This document shows, one piece after another, positions 56,959 through 64,000 of a stretch of DNA of 64,000 bases (position 1 is the stretch's first letter; every line of letters begins with the position of its first letter). This DNA is from Bacillota bacterium. Its GTDB lineage: Bacteria; Bacillota; Clostridia; Oscillospirales; Ruminococcaceae. The notes under the pieces are model-generated. The model searched no databases. It was not told the origin of the DNA and worked only from the letters and a program-made list of their open reading frames with translations. Location: contig JAEWRN010000021.1 in NCBI GenBank assembly GCA_023460035.1, positions 1 through 64,000 of the forward strand, read 5' to 3'. The position numbers and the translations under genes are program-made.

Positions 56959-58371
56959 TTAAACTTCCTCTCGTTGGGTGTTTGTGCTGCCCTGCCCGCC
57001 CGCGGCAGCCAGCGTTTGGGCCAGCGGCAGCGGCAGGCTGCGCACCAGCAGCGTTTTGCGCAACGGGGTGCGAACACGCAGGTTACAGCGCCCGGCCAGT
57101 TGGGCGGGGGGTGTGGCAGAGACCGAAAGTGTGCGGTCTGCCGTGAGCAGCAATACGTCATAACGGGTCAGCGCGCGGGTATAGCACAGGGCCATGCGCC
57201 CGCGGGCATCCACGGCAGCCCCCTCTTTCAACAGGGCTTCCACCCCGCAGGCCACCCCTGCCAGCGCCAGTGTAAGCAGCACCCCCAAAAGCGGGGCAAG
57301 GCCCGGCAGTACGCGCTGTGCCACCGCAAACAGCGCCGCCAGCAGCAGGCTAAGCGCACCGGGCCGCCACAGGTATTGCCCAAGGCTTTTGCATGCCGGC
57401 TCGCAGGCGGGTATTGGCGGGGCGGCCAGCTCGGGCAATAGCTTGTAAAGCGTTTGCAGGCTGCCGCGGTGCACCATCAGCAGCGGCAGGTCGGCGGGGC
57501 AAAAGGTGCCCGCCCGCAAATACAGTGGTCGGCGGCGCAGCAGCCGCGCCAAGGGGGAGGTTTTCAGCGTGACCGCCGTGATGCAGGATACCCGGATGCG
57601 CCGCTCGGTGCGGGTCAGCAGCCCGCCGCGGCAGACCAGCACATCGCCAAACCGCCCGGCCGAAAACCGAAAGGTGCGCAGCCAGCTTGCCAAAAGGGAC
57701 AGTACGAAAAAAAACAGCACCACCGCGGCCAGCAGCGACAGCCCGGCGGGCAAAAACAGCGCCAGCAGCTGCCCCGCGTGCTGCAGCCCGCCCAGTGCCA
57801 GCGCGCCCACATCTTCGCCAATCAGCTGCGAAATGCGGTTGGCGGCCGACAGGGCAAAAAAGCCGGTGGCCGCCACATTGGCAGACAAAACGACAAAGTG
57901 CAGCCGCCCCATGCCGGCCGGTGCAAACGCCGCGCGGGTGGGCCCCAGCGGCAACAGGGCGTGGGCAAGCGCGGCGGCTTTGCCGCGCGGCAAAACCAGT
58001 TTTACCCGCCGCAGGCGGGTGCCGCCGGTGAAAAACAAAAATAGTTCGGCGGCACCAAACGGGGCCAGCCACAGCGGGCGCCGCAGCTCGACCGCGCTGA
58101 TGGTTGCCGTGCGGTAAAAGGCGGTGCGCCGCAACAGCAGCCCCTGTGCCACCGACAATACCCCGCCCGCCAGCGCCACGCGGGACGTGCGCCACAGCAC
58201 CAGCGTCAGCACAAGACAGCCCGCCAAAATGGCAAACCCCTGCCACAGGTCGGCCCACGCACCGGCAAAGTCCCACCCCAGCAGGTCCTGCACCACCGGC
58301 ACCGCGCACAAAACGACGGCGTATTGAATGTAATTAAAAAAGTGCAGCGGGTGCAGCTGTGCGCGGCTCAT
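56959..58371 (-). CDS. YdbT-like membrane protein with bacterial PH domains
   Basis: A 470-residue protein with three repeated units, each a pair of membrane helices followed by a bPH_2 domain. Helices are at about residues 12-65, 180-245 and 335-375. PH-type segments include LSVAQGLLLRRTAFYRTATISAVEL, LVCRGGLLTRTERRIRVSCITAVTL and the C-terminal ARGRMALCYTRALTRYDVLLL. Bacillus YdbT has the same plan and, with YdbS, gives resistance to the antimicrobial amylolysin. ATG 58371 overlaps the upstream YdbS-like stop (ATGA). The earlier open frame lies in that gene. Confidence 0.85.
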   Translation of the reverse strand: MSRAQLHPLHFFNYIQYAVVLCAVPVVQDLLGWDFAGAWADLWQGFAILAGCLVLTLVLWRTSRVALAGGVLSVAQGLLLRRTAFYRTATISAVELRRPLWLAPFGAAELFLFFTGGTRLRRVKLVLPRGKAAALAHALLPLGPTRAAFAPAGMGRLHFVVLSANVAATGFFALSAANRISQLIGEDVGALALGGLQHAGQLLALFLPAGLSLLAAVVLFFFVLSLLASWLRTFRFSAGRFGDVLVCRGGLLTRTERRIRVSCITAVTLKTSPLARLLRRRPLYLRAGTFCPADLPLLMVHRGSLQTLYKLLPELAAPPIPACEPACKSLGQYLWRPGALSLLLAALFAVAQRVLPGLAPLLGVLLTLALAGVACGVEALLKEGAAVDARGRMALCYTRALTRYDVLLLTADRTLSVSATPPAQLAGRCNLRVRTPLRKTLLVRSLPLPLAQTLAAAGGQGSTNTQREEV

Positions 58372-58787
58372 GGCGGGGCCTCCCCGCCGGTCAGCGCGCC
58401 GCGCAGTGCCATGGCATCCGCACGGGTAAGGCCAATGAGGGTCAGCGCCCCGCCGCTGGAAAACACCACGACGGCAGTCGCGTTCAGCAGGCGGCCCAGC
58501 GGGGTGACCAGCCGCAACACGCCGGTGACCCCGGCCACCGGCAATGTGTGGGTGACCTGCAAAAAATACCCGCTCGTCACGCACAGCTGCCCGTCTGCCA
58601 CCGTTACCGCAAACCGGCGGCGACGCAAAAAGGGCAACGGCACCAAACTAAGCAGCCCCAACAGGGTGACGGCCAGCGCCGGGCCAGCCGACCACAGCAG
58701 CCACACCGCAAAGCCGGCGGCGAAAGAAAGGCCGGCCAGCCAGATTGCGGGCAGCAAGGCGCCGCGCGGCGCAACGGTATAGGTCAT
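58368..58787 (-). CDS. YdbS-like bacterial PH-domain membrane protein
   Basis: A 139-residue protein with two N-terminal membrane helices (LPAIWLAGLSFAAGFAVWLLW, LAVTLLGLLSLVPLPFL) followed by a bPH_2 domain with FAVTVADGQLCVTSGYFLQVTHTLPVAGVTGVLRL. This is the YdbS layout. It overlaps the YdbT-like gene by four bases, so both are made together, most likely as one membrane complex. It follows the DUF4340 gene by 28 bases. Confidence 0.85.
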   Translation of the reverse strand: MTYTVAPRGALLPAIWLAGLSFAAGFAVWLLWSAGPALAVTLLGLLSLVPLPFLRRRRFAVTVADGQLCVTSGYFLQVTHTLPVAGVTGVLRLVTPLGRLLNATAVVVFSSGGALTLIGLTRADAMALRGALTGGEAPP

Positions 58788-58815
58788 GGCAATGTCGCCC
58801 CCTTTGCAGCTTGGG

Positions 58816-60252
58816 TTACCAGGTCGGGCTTACCGGCGTACCGTTTGGCAGGGTGGCCAGAACGGCAAGCAGCTTTGCCACATAGGCGCTGCGCACCGCA
58901 TACTGTGCGGTGCCGTTGATTTCAATGGCATACCGCTTGGTGCCGTAGGGGATAAACCGTATGGTGTCGGTGCGCCAGGGCGGCTGCCCGTCATTTTGCA
59001 CCGCAGTGCCGCCCCCGGCAGCCGGTGGGGGCGACAGCTCGTCGTACACAAGGGTAATCGAAAGGTCCGGCGGGATATTCTGTGCCGGCTCGGACATCTC
59101 GTATTCTGCCCGCAGCGAGCACAGCAGCGTGTAAAACGCGTCCATCGACGACGGCGCAATGGTGCTGTCGCCAAACAGCGCCGGGGTTTGCGTGAGGTCA
59201 AACTGGTAGCTGGCGTCGGCAGAGGTAATGGTGATGGCCCGCAGGCTGCTTTGCAGCGGCGCCATCAGGTAGCGGCTCATCAGCGCATATTCGGTGACGC
59301 CGTCCCAGGTGGCGGCAAACGCGTCCATGCGGTAGATTGCGGGGATACCCTCGCGATATAAATAGTAAAAATCGCCGCTGCGGTTGCCAATGCGCAGCGT
59401 CACGGTTTCGCCCAGCATCGTAAACGACAGCACGGTGGGCGGCGTTTTGCTTTGCTGCGACAGGCCGTATTCCTGTAAATCAAGGTCGGTGGGGTTCATT
59501 GTCACAACGCCCAGCGCCTTTAACTGCGGCAGCTCGCCAAAATAGGTTTTGTAGCTGTCCGGGTCCACATACGAGCCGCGGTCGTTTTGCAGCTGGTACT
59601 GGTAGGTGAGGCCCATGCCGTCCACGGCCACACTGTCCAGCCTTTTCAGCGACAGCGTCGTGTCGTTCTGCGTCAGCGTGATGGCGGTGGGCAGGGTGTT
59701 CTCATCGGCGCCGCTGGGGGTGAGCGAAAGGTCCAAGTAGGCGCTCTGGTCGGCCAGCAGGTAGCGAATATCGTCTTTTTCAATGCGGTAGATGGCCGAT
59801 GATTTGTCGACCCGGATGTAGTACTGGCTGGTGCCCGCCACGGCGGCGCCCACCTCAATGTCAATGCCGCCCGCGTCCGAATAGGTCACGGTGGCCGTCG
59901 CGGTGGGGGTGTCGAACCCATAGTCGGCCGGGGTGGTGTGGCTGAGGTCTACCGGCCCGTAGGCGGTGAGGCTGGTGCACTGCTGCGCCAGCGTTTCAAA
60001 CGCCTGCTGGGAGGTGGGCAGCCCGGCCAGCTCTTCACAGTTGTACGCGCCGTTTTTTAACTGCACGGTGTAGCTGCCGCCCGCGTTTGTAAACACCCCG
60101 GTCTCAAATGCGTTCTGCGCGCGGTCCGACAAGGTCACCGGCAGGTTGTCCTGCCGGTAAGTGTCGGGCAGCAGCGCAAACAGCGCCAGCACCAAAAGCC
60201 CCAGTACCGCAAAGGCCCCAAAGGCCGCGGTTAACTGCTTGTTCAATCTCAT
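58816..60252 (-). CDS. DUF4340 domain membrane-anchored protein
   Basis: A 478-residue protein with one N-terminal membrane helix (AFGAFAVLGLLVLALFALLP) and a long extracellular part made of repeated DUF4340-type beta units: LPTSQQAFETLAQQCTSLTAYGPVDLS, YYIRVDKSSAIYRIEKDD, LTYQYQLQ and YYLYREGIPAIYRMD. DUF4340 proteins usually follow ABC-2 exporter genes of the GldF/GldG type; no such genes are present here. ATG 60252 follows CGGAGG. It opens the minus-strand operon with the two PH-domain genes, the HAD gene and DUF6440. A TATAAT at 60315-60320 (minus strand) is its likely -10 element. Confidence 0.82.
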   Translation of the reverse strand: MRLNKQLTAAFGAFAVLGLLVLALFALLPDTYRQDNLPVTLSDRAQNAFETGVFTNAGGSYTVQLKNGAYNCEELAGLPTSQQAFETLAQQCTSLTAYGPVDLSHTTPADYGFDTPTATATVTYSDAGGIDIEVGAAVAGTSQYYIRVDKSSAIYRIEKDDIRYLLADQSAYLDLSLTPSGADENTLPTAITLTQNDTTLSLKRLDSVAVDGMGLTYQYQLQNDRGSYVDPDSYKTYFGELPQLKALGVVTMNPTDLDLQEYGLSQQSKTPPTVLSFTMLGETVTLRIGNRSGDFYYLYREGIPAIYRMDAFAATWDGVTEYALMSRYLMAPLQSSLRAITITSADASYQFDLTQTPALFGDSTIAPSSMDAFYTLLCSLRAEYEMSEPAQNIPPDLSITLVYDELSPPPAAGGGTAVQNDGQPPWRTDTIRFIPYGTKRYAIEINGTAQYAVRSAYVAKLLAVLATLPNGTPVSPTW

Positions 60253-60380
60253 CAAATAAAAGCCTCCGCACAACACGGGCAGCGCCTGCCCGCAACTCGA
60301 ACTAATCCAGCTTTATTATACCGGATTTTGCGCCTGAAAAAAAGCGCGCGGCCATGAAAAAGCACAAACCTGCCACAAAA

Positions 60381-60416
60381 AAAGGGCCGCAGAGGCGTTG
60401 TGCGCCCCACGGCCCG
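60381..60416 (-). terminator. terminator after the TrkA-type genes
   Basis: On the minus strand GGGCCG and CGGCCC enclose a partly paired loop and are followed by seven T, about 40 bases beyond the trkA stop. Confidence 0.75.
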
Positions 60417-60457
60417 GTTTAAAACGGTGCTGTGTGCCGTGTACGGCGGCACGGCCG

Positions 60458-61126
60458 TTAAATATGGTCTTGCAGGTCCCACTTTTTCGCAAGGTCGTGA
60501 AACGCCTCGTTTTTGGCGACGCACACAATTTTGTCCCCCGCTTTAATCGGCGTGTTGCCGCGCGGGATAATCAGCTCTTGCCCGCGGGTCAAAAACACGA
60601 TGACGACATCCTCCGGGATTTCAAGCTCTGCCAGCGAGCGGCCTGCGAATTTGAAGTTGTCCGGCAGCAGTACCTCGGTCAGCGAGGCGTCGCCGCCCGC
60701 AATGCTCATCAGGTGGTGAATGGCCGCCGTCTCCACTTCGCGCTCAATTAAATGCGCCAGGTTGTCGGTGCTGCTGACGGCAATGTCGACACCCAGCTGT
60801 TTGAGCACCGGCGCGTTTTTAGGGTTGTTCACCCGCGCGACGGTTTTTTTGACGCCAAACACCTTTTTGGCCAGCTGGCAGCAAATCAGGTTGCTCTCGT
60901 CCTTGCCGGTCACGCCAATCAGTGCCTGGCAGCTGCCGATTTTGGCGATGTCCAAAATTTCAACCAGCGTGCCGTCGCCGTGTACGACCGGGAAATCCAG
61001 GCTTTCGGCAAGCCGCGCACAGGTGGGCTCGTCAATTTCAATGATGATTGGCTCGTGCCCGTGCTCCATCAGCGTTTTCGACAGGTAGTACCCCACCTTG
61101 CCGCCGCCTACAATACAAACACGCAT
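60458..61126 (-). CDS. trkA: potassium uptake regulator TrkA (TrkA_N + TrkA_C)
   Basis: A 222-residue protein with the nucleotide-binding start MRVCIVGGGKVGYYLSKTLMEHGHE (G-x-G-x-x-G). The Rossmann domain runs to about residue 135, and a C-terminal TrkA_C domain from LPDNFKFAGRSLAELEIPEDVVIVFLTR follows. Such proteins gate Trk/Ktr potassium channels and bind NAD(H), ATP/ADP or cyclic di-AMP. Its start follows the stop of the shorter TrkA gene by one base. The membrane subunit TrkH/KtrB is not in the window. The darA gene at 8.7 kb encodes another cyclic-di-AMP receptor. Confidence 0.93.
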   Translation of the reverse strand: MRVCIVGGGKVGYYLSKTLMEHGHEPIIIEIDEPTCARLAESLDFPVVHGDGTLVEILDIAKIGSCQALIGVTGKDESNLICCQLAKKVFGVKKTVARVNNPKNAPVLKQLGVDIAVSSTDNLAHLIEREVETAAIHHLMSIAGGDASLTEVLLPDNFKFAGRSLAELEIPEDVVIVFLTRGQELIIPRGNTPIKAGDKIVCVAKNEAFHDLAKKWDLQDHI

Positions 61127-61127
61127 C

Positions 61128-61550
61128 TCAGTCGTCCTCCTTCATCATCGAGTCAATCAGCGCATCGACCGTCATTGTGGTGGGGCAGATGGTGCGGATG
61201 TCCATGCGGTCGGAGAAAACCTCCTGCCGGGCAGGGTCGTAAATGCGTGCCGTCACGTTTTTAATGCCAAAAATGCGGGTCGCCACTTCGGCCACCATAA
61301 TATTGGTATTGTCGTTTGGGGTCACGGCAAATACGGCATCGCAGCTTTCAATGCCCGCGCTGCGCAGCACGTCCACATCAATGGGCACGCCGGTGATGCA
61401 CAGCCCGCCAAAGCCGGACAGGCGGACGTTGTCGCCCGGGTCAAGATTTTTTGCGCTCTCATCCACGATGGAAATATCATGGCCCTGGTTTTCCAGTACC
61501 CGCGCGAGGTAGGAGCCAACCTTACCGCAACCGACAATAAGGATATTCAA
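61128..61550 (-). CDS. TrkA_N-domain protein (single domain)
   Basis: A 140-residue protein consisting of the TrkA nucleotide-binding domain alone: NILIVGCGKVGSYLARVLENQGHDISIVDE, then PNDNTNIMVAEVATRIFGIKNVTARIYDP. It lacks the TrkA_C domain. I prefer the TTG at 61550, because GAGGTG lies seven bases upstream and the protein then begins exactly like other TrkA domains; the GTG at 61559 is inside that ribosome site. It is coupled with the full-length TrkA gene, so the two probably form a mixed regulatory ring on one transporter. Confidence 0.88.
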   Translation of the reverse strand: MNILIVGCGKVGSYLARVLENQGHDISIVDESAKNLDPGDNVRLSGFGGLCITGVPIDVDVLRSAGIESCDAVFAVTPNDNTNIMVAEVATRIFGIKNVTARIYDPARQEVFSDRMDIRTICPTTMTVDALIDSMMKEDD

Positions 61551-61709
61551 AATAGTCACCTCATAACACAGAATAGGGGGCGTTGGCATTTTTTATGAAG
61601 GCCAAGACCCAAAGGCAAACCTTATTATAGCCTACTCTTTTTAAAATGGCAATCGAATTCGCAAAACCCCGGCCCGCGTGGGCACAAGGCCGGTAAAACC
61701 ACTAAAATA

Positions 61710-62123
61710 TCAGCCGTCAAGCTGTGCAAACTGCTCTGCTTTTTGCAGCAGGCGGCGGTCGGCGGCATAGGTCAAAAGGGTGGTCGCCTCTGCCAGCGGC
61801 ACAAAGCGGGCCTCTAATATTTCCTCCGGCTGCGGGTGGGTGGTGTCGGTTTTTGCGCGCGCCAAAAAATACACGACCTGCTTTGAAATATCCCGGCGCG
61901 GCGAATAGCGGTTTGTCTCGCGAAAGCCGGGCAAAAGCGCAATGGCAACACCGGTTTCCTCCAGCACTTCGCGCGCGGCGGTCTGCTCTTCGGTCTCCCC
62001 CGCTTCCACATGCCCTTTGGGGAAAGCCCAGTGCCCGCCGGCGACGTGTTTGACCATCAGCACGCGCGTGGGCCCCGGCCCGGGGGCAAAGCAAAGGGCA
62101 CCACAGCTTTTTTCGTATTTCAT
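61710..62123 (-). CDS. Nudix hydrolase, diadenosine polyphosphate/MutT type
   Basis: A 137-residue protein with a full Nudix box G-x5-E-x7-REVLEETGV (GHVEAGETEEQ onward). The start KYEKSCGALCFAPG and WAFPKGHVE resemble bis(5'-nucleosyl)-tetraphosphatases (NudA-like, YP-x-FPKGH form). It likely clears Ap4A-type or related nucleotides. It is a single gene on the minus strand between the TrkA pair and the divergent NERD-like gene. Confidence 0.88.
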   Translation of the reverse strand: MKYEKSCGALCFAPGPGPTRVLMVKHVAGGHWAFPKGHVEAGETEEQTAAREVLEETGVAIALLPGFRETNRYSPRRDISKQVVYFLARAKTDTTHPQPEEILEARFVPLAEATTLLTYAADRRLLQKAEQFAQLDG

Positions 62124-62247
62124 CGCAAATTCTCTCTTTCGACAGTTTGTGTTTGGCAGTCTTGTTTGTTATAATAAAAAAAGATCAAAAACAGGGGTCG
62201 CCAAAGGCGACGTGCCCAGTGAATATGTGTGTGTAAAGGAGCTTTTC

Positions 62248-62880
62248 ATGAATACCACGGCAGTCCTTAATATTGCGGGGGCACTTGTCATCCTCGCCAT
62301 CGTGATGCTTGTTTTCTTTTTCATCCTGCGCAGCCAAAACGACGAGGGCCCGCGCAAGGACAGGCATAAACCGCATACCGACGGCGGGGTTGCCAAAATG
62401 GTGGCCGCACTGGGGCGGTATGCTTCGATGCACGGGTTTGTGATGGTTGCACCCGCCGTGCTGCAAAGCAAAGAGAAAGAGTGTAAGCTGGACGCGGTGC
62501 TGGTGACCTATGCGGGGGTCGTGGGCGTGCGGTGCATGGGCCACAACGGCGAAATTTTTGCAAATTCCGGCGAGAGCGAGTGGCTTTGGGTGACAAGCGA
62601 GGGCCGCCGCCCGCTGCCCGACCCGGTGGGCCAGGCAGCTGCCGATGTGCGCGTGTTGCGGGATGTGCTGATGCAAAACGGCGCTTTGCGCAATATCCCG
62701 GTGGAATGCCTGACGGTGTTCACCGACAAAGCCGTGCAGCTTGCCGTGCCCAAAAGCACCCCCATTTACCGCCGCAAAGAGCTGTTGAGTTTGCTGGAGG
62801 GTGAAAAGTACCTGCAGGACAAGGGTATTGATTTGCAGGCCGTGGCCGCAGTGCTGAAAAACGCCGCAGGCGCCCAGTAA
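62248..62880 (+). CDS. membrane-anchored NERD-like protein
   Basis: A 210-residue protein with one N-terminal membrane helix (AGALVILAIVMLVFFFILRS). A soluble domain follows, in which DAVLVTYAGVVGVRCMGHNGEIF parallels the NERD nuclease-related core (ivV-x-x-x-G-v-x-v-i-E-x-K-x-x-x-G-x-I). The acidic and lysine catalytic positions are replaced by R and M/H, so nuclease activity is doubtful. The C terminus VECLTVFTDKAVQLAVPKSTPIYRRKELLSLLEG also fits NERD proteins. ATG 62248 follows AAAGGAG. It is monocistronic with a terminator behind it. Confidence 0.7.
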   Translation: MNTTAVLNIAGALVILAIVMLVFFFILRSQNDEGPRKDRHKPHTDGGVAKMVAALGRYASMHGFVMVAPAVLQSKEKECKLDAVLVTYAGVVGVRCMGHNGEIFANSGESEWLWVTSEGRRPLPDPVGQAAADVRVLRDVLMQNGALRNIPVECLTVFTDKAVQLAVPKSTPIYRRKELLSLLEGEKYLQDKGIDLQAVAAVLKNAAGAQ

Positions 62881-62917
62881 GCACCTGCACCCAGTATACC
62901 AGATTTTTTGCTGTATC

Positions 62918-62957
62918 AAAAGGCAGGCGGGCAAATTTGCCCGCCTGCCTTTTTTAT
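62918..62957. terminator. 36-bp perfect palindrome terminator
   Basis: Eighteen bases and their exact complement without spacer (62918-62953, centre AAATTT), followed by more T. It ends the NERD-like gene and can also act on the minus strand. Confidence 0.85.
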
Positions 62958-63024
62958 AAGTAAAGCGGGGAAAAGCGCAGGCGGAGAAACGCCGGCGGGC
63001 CGCCTGCCGCCAACGGGCGGCACA

Positions 63025-63061
63025 AACGAAAAAAGAACGGTGCCACAGGCACCGTTCTTTT
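63025..63061 (-). terminator. terminator of fba
   Basis: AAAAGAACGGTGCC and GGCACCGTTCTTTT around a three-base loop, with extra T on the minus strand, 18 bases beyond the fba stop. Confidence 0.88.
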
Positions 63062-63079
63062 GTTTTGGGAAAATGAAAT

Positions 63080-63943
63080 TTACGCCTTGTTGGCAGAGCC
63101 GAACAGGTCGATCTTCTCGCGCACGGTCTCGGCAATTGCCTTGGCACCGGGGGCCAGCAGCTTGCGGGGGTCAAAGCCTTTGCCCTCTTTGTCCTTGCCC
63201 TCTTCGATGTATTTGCGGGTGGCAGCTGCAAACGAAAGCTGGCACTCGGTGTTGACGTTGATTTTTGCGACGCCCAGCGAAATGGCCTCTTTGATCATGT
63301 CGCTGGGGATGCCGGTGCCGCCGTGCAGCACGAGGGGCAGCTCGCCGGTCTGTGCCTGAATTTTGGCCAGTGCGCCAAAATCAAGGCCTTTCCAGTTCGG
63401 CGGGTACACGCCATGGATGTTGCCAATGCCGGCGGCGAGGAAATCGACACCCAAAACGGCAATGCGCTTGCACTCGTCGGGGTCGGCAACCTCGCCCATG
63501 CCAATCACGCCGTCCTCTTCGCCGCCAATCGAGCCAACTTCGGCTTCGATGGAAAGGCCCTTGCTGTGTGCCAGCGCGACCAGCTCTGTGGTTTTTTCGA
63601 CGTTCTCGTCAATCGAATAATGGCTGCCGTCAAACATGATCGAGGTGAAACCCGCCTCGATGCAGGCTTTGGCGCCTTCGTAGCTGCCGTGGTCCAGGTG
63701 CAGGGCCACCGGCACGGTGATGCCCAGTGATTCATCCATTGCGCGCACCATGGCGGCAACGGTTTTAAAACCGGTCATGTATTTGCCCGCGCCTTCCGAC
63801 ACGCCCAAAATGACCGGGGACTTCAGCTCTTCTGCCGTTTGCAGAACCGCTTTGGTCCACTCGAGGTTATTGATGTTGAAATGGCCTACCGCGTAGTGGC
63901 CGGCCCGTGCTTTTTTCAGCATTTCGGTTGCATTTACCAGCAT
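63080..63943 (-). CDS. fba: class II fructose-1,6-bisphosphate aldolase
   Basis: A 287-residue zinc-dependent aldolase that splits fructose-1,6-bisphosphate into glyceraldehyde-3-phosphate and dihydroxyacetone phosphate. Zinc ligands are in ALHLDHG, in GNIHGVY and in LHGGTG; the catalytic aspartate is in LDHG and the phosphate-binding GTGIPSDMI and NVNTE follow. Length is that of the Gram-positive class II enzymes. A tagatose-bisphosphate specificity cannot be excluded. GGGGGTAAATAAT precedes the ATG at 63943, and the promoter lies at or beyond the right edge. Codon bias suggests high expression. Confidence 0.94.
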   Translation of the reverse strand: MLVNATEMLKKARAGHYAVGHFNINNLEWTKAVLQTAEELKSPVILGVSEGAGKYMTGFKTVAAMVRAMDESLGITVPVALHLDHGSYEGAKACIEAGFTSIMFDGSHYSIDENVEKTTELVALAHSKGLSIEAEVGSIGGEEDGVIGMGEVADPDECKRIAVLGVDFLAAGIGNIHGVYPPNWKGLDFGALAKIQAQTGELPLVLHGGTGIPSDMIKEAISLGVAKINVNTECQLSFAAATRKYIEEGKDKEGKGFDPRKLLAPGAKAIAETVREKIDLFGSANKA

Positions 63944-64000
63944 ATTATTTACCCCCGTAAATTAAATTATAAAAAAACCGGTGTTACAGCGGTGCGGGGG

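Noticed and set aside
57350..58309. A 319-codon minus-strand frame inside the YdbT-like gene
   Set aside because: Same strand, different frame from a protein with clear membrane and PH-domain pattern; the alternative product is Gly/Arg/Ala-rich.

Overview
The window looks like chromosome from a strictly anaerobic, GC-rich member of the Clostridia. The best guess is the Oscillospiraceae/Ruminococcaceae, near Faecalibacterium, Gemmiger or Subdoligranulum. The evidence is a single-chain pyruvate:ferredoxin oxidoreductase, a clostridial-type ferredoxin, rubredoxin and flavodiiron oxygen/NO defence, Rnf subunits, AGGAGG ribosome sites with many GTG and TTG starts, and the Bacillus-like order darA-holB-ricT-trmN6-rsmI. 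The genus is inferred from gene content only.

Layout. 0-3 kb: the tail of a possible transposase, then a minus-strand inositol-phosphatase/Nudix/CorC group. 3.2-8.1 kb: nifJ and a YitT membrane protein. 8.1-14.3 kb: a 580-bp AT-rich spacer rich in DnaA-box-like 9-mers, then darA-holB, ricT, a ferredoxin, trmN6, rsmI, a phosphodiesterase and birA. 14.6-19.2 kb (minus): GNAT, a DUF4015 exported protein, rnfA-rnfE-rnfD without rnfB/C/G, and rpe. 19.7-22.7 kb: flavodiiron protein, mini-rubredoxin, and an NADH:rubredoxin reductase with two N-terminal rubredoxin domains. 22.9-33.2 kb: an accessory stretch with a decayed LysE exporter, an AhpD-like protein, a glycosyltransferase-like protein, two WYL regulators, an isochorismatase-like hydrolase, a YjbR/GIY-YIG fusion, an ArsC/Spx-like protein, a lipoprotein flavin reductase with an FMN-attachment motif, a zinc-ribbon protein, DUF3788 and GNAT-YoaP.

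33.5-39.6 kb (minus): azlCD, a MocR regulator broken by a 5-bp tandem duplication, a GNAT, and a TetR-DUF6323-DUF6179 operon with a clear promoter and operator. 39.8-40.8 kb: tRNA-Met and tRNA-Glu behind a consensus promoter, followed by an AT-rich island holding one small unknown gene. 40.8-42.5 kb: a second TetR operon with DUF2871 and a multi-pass membrane protein. 42.8-46.5 kb: a potassium channel, a 62-bp perfect palindrome, and a PAS-GGDEF-HD-GYP protein.

46.7-55.5 kb is a cello-oligosaccharide locus. GH94 phosphorylase and GH1 beta-glucosidase diverge from a LacI regulator and an ABC importer (binding protein plus two permeases, no ATPase), with LacI-type operators between them. 55.9-60.3 kb (minus) is one likely operon: DUF4340, two bacterial PH-domain membrane proteins (YdbS/YdbT-like), a HAD phosphatase with an added membrane domain, and DUF6440. 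60.4-64 kb: a pair of TrkA-type potassium regulators, a Nudix hydrolase, a NERD-like membrane protein and class II fructose-bisphosphate aldolase.

The core logic is fermentative: cellodextrin import and phosphorolysis, glycolysis (fba), pyruvate oxidation to reduced ferredoxin (nifJ, ferredoxin), and electron disposal through Rnf-like and flavin or rubredoxin proteins. The least understood parts are the TetR-DUF6323-DUF6179 operon, the three-subunit Rnf set, and the DnaA-box-like spacer. No CRISPR array, rRNA or intact mobile element was seen.
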